Of a stretch of DNA of 5,095 nt, positions 4,972 to 5,095 are shown one piece after another; within the stretch, counting starts at the first letter, position 1; the number at the start of each line of letters is the position of its first letter. Location: assembly GCA_030630935.1 (NCBI GenBank), contig DAOVMD010000260.1, positions 1 through 5,095 of the forward strand. The letters run 5' to 3'. The notes beneath the pieces were generated by a model. It searched no databases. It saw nothing but the letters and a program-made list of their open reading frames with translations, and was not told the DNA's origin. Source of the stretch: Candidatus Mcinerneyibacteriota bacterium (GTDB taxonomy: Bacteria; AUK180; JAQVHJ01). The position numbers were made by a program, and so were the translations under genes.

Positions 4972-5095
4972 ATATGATCATTGTTAAAATTAATCCCACT
5001 AAAGCAATTAGTGTAGGAAATCCCCATAAATATTTAACCGCTTGTTCTATTCTTAATCTTGGGAAAACAGCATTGATAAAAATACATATTACAAA
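4970..5095 (-). CDS. nuoH: NuoH-like membrane subunit (complex I / Ehr type), C-terminal fragment
   Basis: Only the last 41 codons are in the window; the 5' part lies beyond the right edge. Reading from base 5095 in the first frame gives an open frame ending in TAA at 4972-4970. It contains a hydrophobic stretch, then the motif NAVFPRLRIEQAVKYLW, then a last transmembrane helix (roughly FPTLIALVGLILTMII). The FPRxRI(E/D)Q motif followed by a final hydrophobic helix is typical of the C-terminus of NuoH and its hydrogenase homologues (EchB/HycD-like). NuoH is the membrane subunit that joins the peripheral arm to the ion-pumping arm and forms the channel to the active-site cavity. The next gene starts 11 nt after the stop, so transcription is almost certainly shared. 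From so short a fragment, complex I, Ehr and hydrogenase versions cannot be told apart; the symbol marks homology only. Confidence 0.85.
   Translation of the reverse strand, partial: FVICIFINAVFPRLRIEQAVKYLWGFPTLIALVGLILTMII

Overview
The window is AT-rich (about one third G+C by eye). It is dominated by one operon on the minus strand, read from the right edge to position 471. Genes are packed with ATGA overlaps or short gaps, and most have a good Shine-Dalgarno sequence (AAAGGAG, GGAGG or AGAGGA types). The content fits an anaerobic or fermentative bacterium. The strong Shine-Dalgarno sites argue mildly against Bacteroidota; Cloacimonadota-like or similar uncultured anaerobes are possible, but taxonomy cannot be settled from this window.

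Layout in transcription order: (1) 4970-5095, the C-terminus of a NuoH-type membrane subunit, cut by the window edge; (2) 4551-4958, a GxxExxY protein of the PD-(D/E)XK nuclease-like superfamily, apparently inserted into the operon and bracketed by inverted copies of an 11-nt sequence; (3) 3926-4492, NuoB-like; (4) 3423-3929, NuoC-like; (5) 2320-3426, NuoD-like; (6) 471-2306, a 611-residue fusion of a NuoI-type 2x[4Fe-4S] ferredoxin domain to a GltD/NfnB-type FAD- and NAD(P)H-binding flavoprotein. Nothing is coded with confidence in 1-470. That stretch holds a dense cluster of perfect hairpins (65-232), a possible 34-codon ORF (269-373) and AT-rich DNA.

How the genes work together (inference): H, B, C, D and I are the core of the complex I / group 4 hydrogenase superfamily. 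The large subunit has lost all four Ni-binding cysteines of hydrogenases, and also lacks the His and Tyr that canonical complex I uses at the quinone site. The B subunit has a hydrogenase-like CxxC rather than the tandem CC of complex I. This pattern resembles the 'energy-converting hydrogenase related' (Ehr) complexes, whose substrate is not well defined. No NuoE, F or G gene is visible. The fused flavoprotein is the obvious candidate for electron exchange with NAD(P)H: NAD(P)H - FAD - GltD-type clusters - two NuoI clusters - NuoB cluster - unknown acceptor near NuoD, coupled to ion movement through NuoH and probably antiporter-like subunits outside the window. This non-canonical respiratory or energy-converting module is the most interesting content. 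The mobile-looking GxxExxY gene in the middle of its operon comes second.
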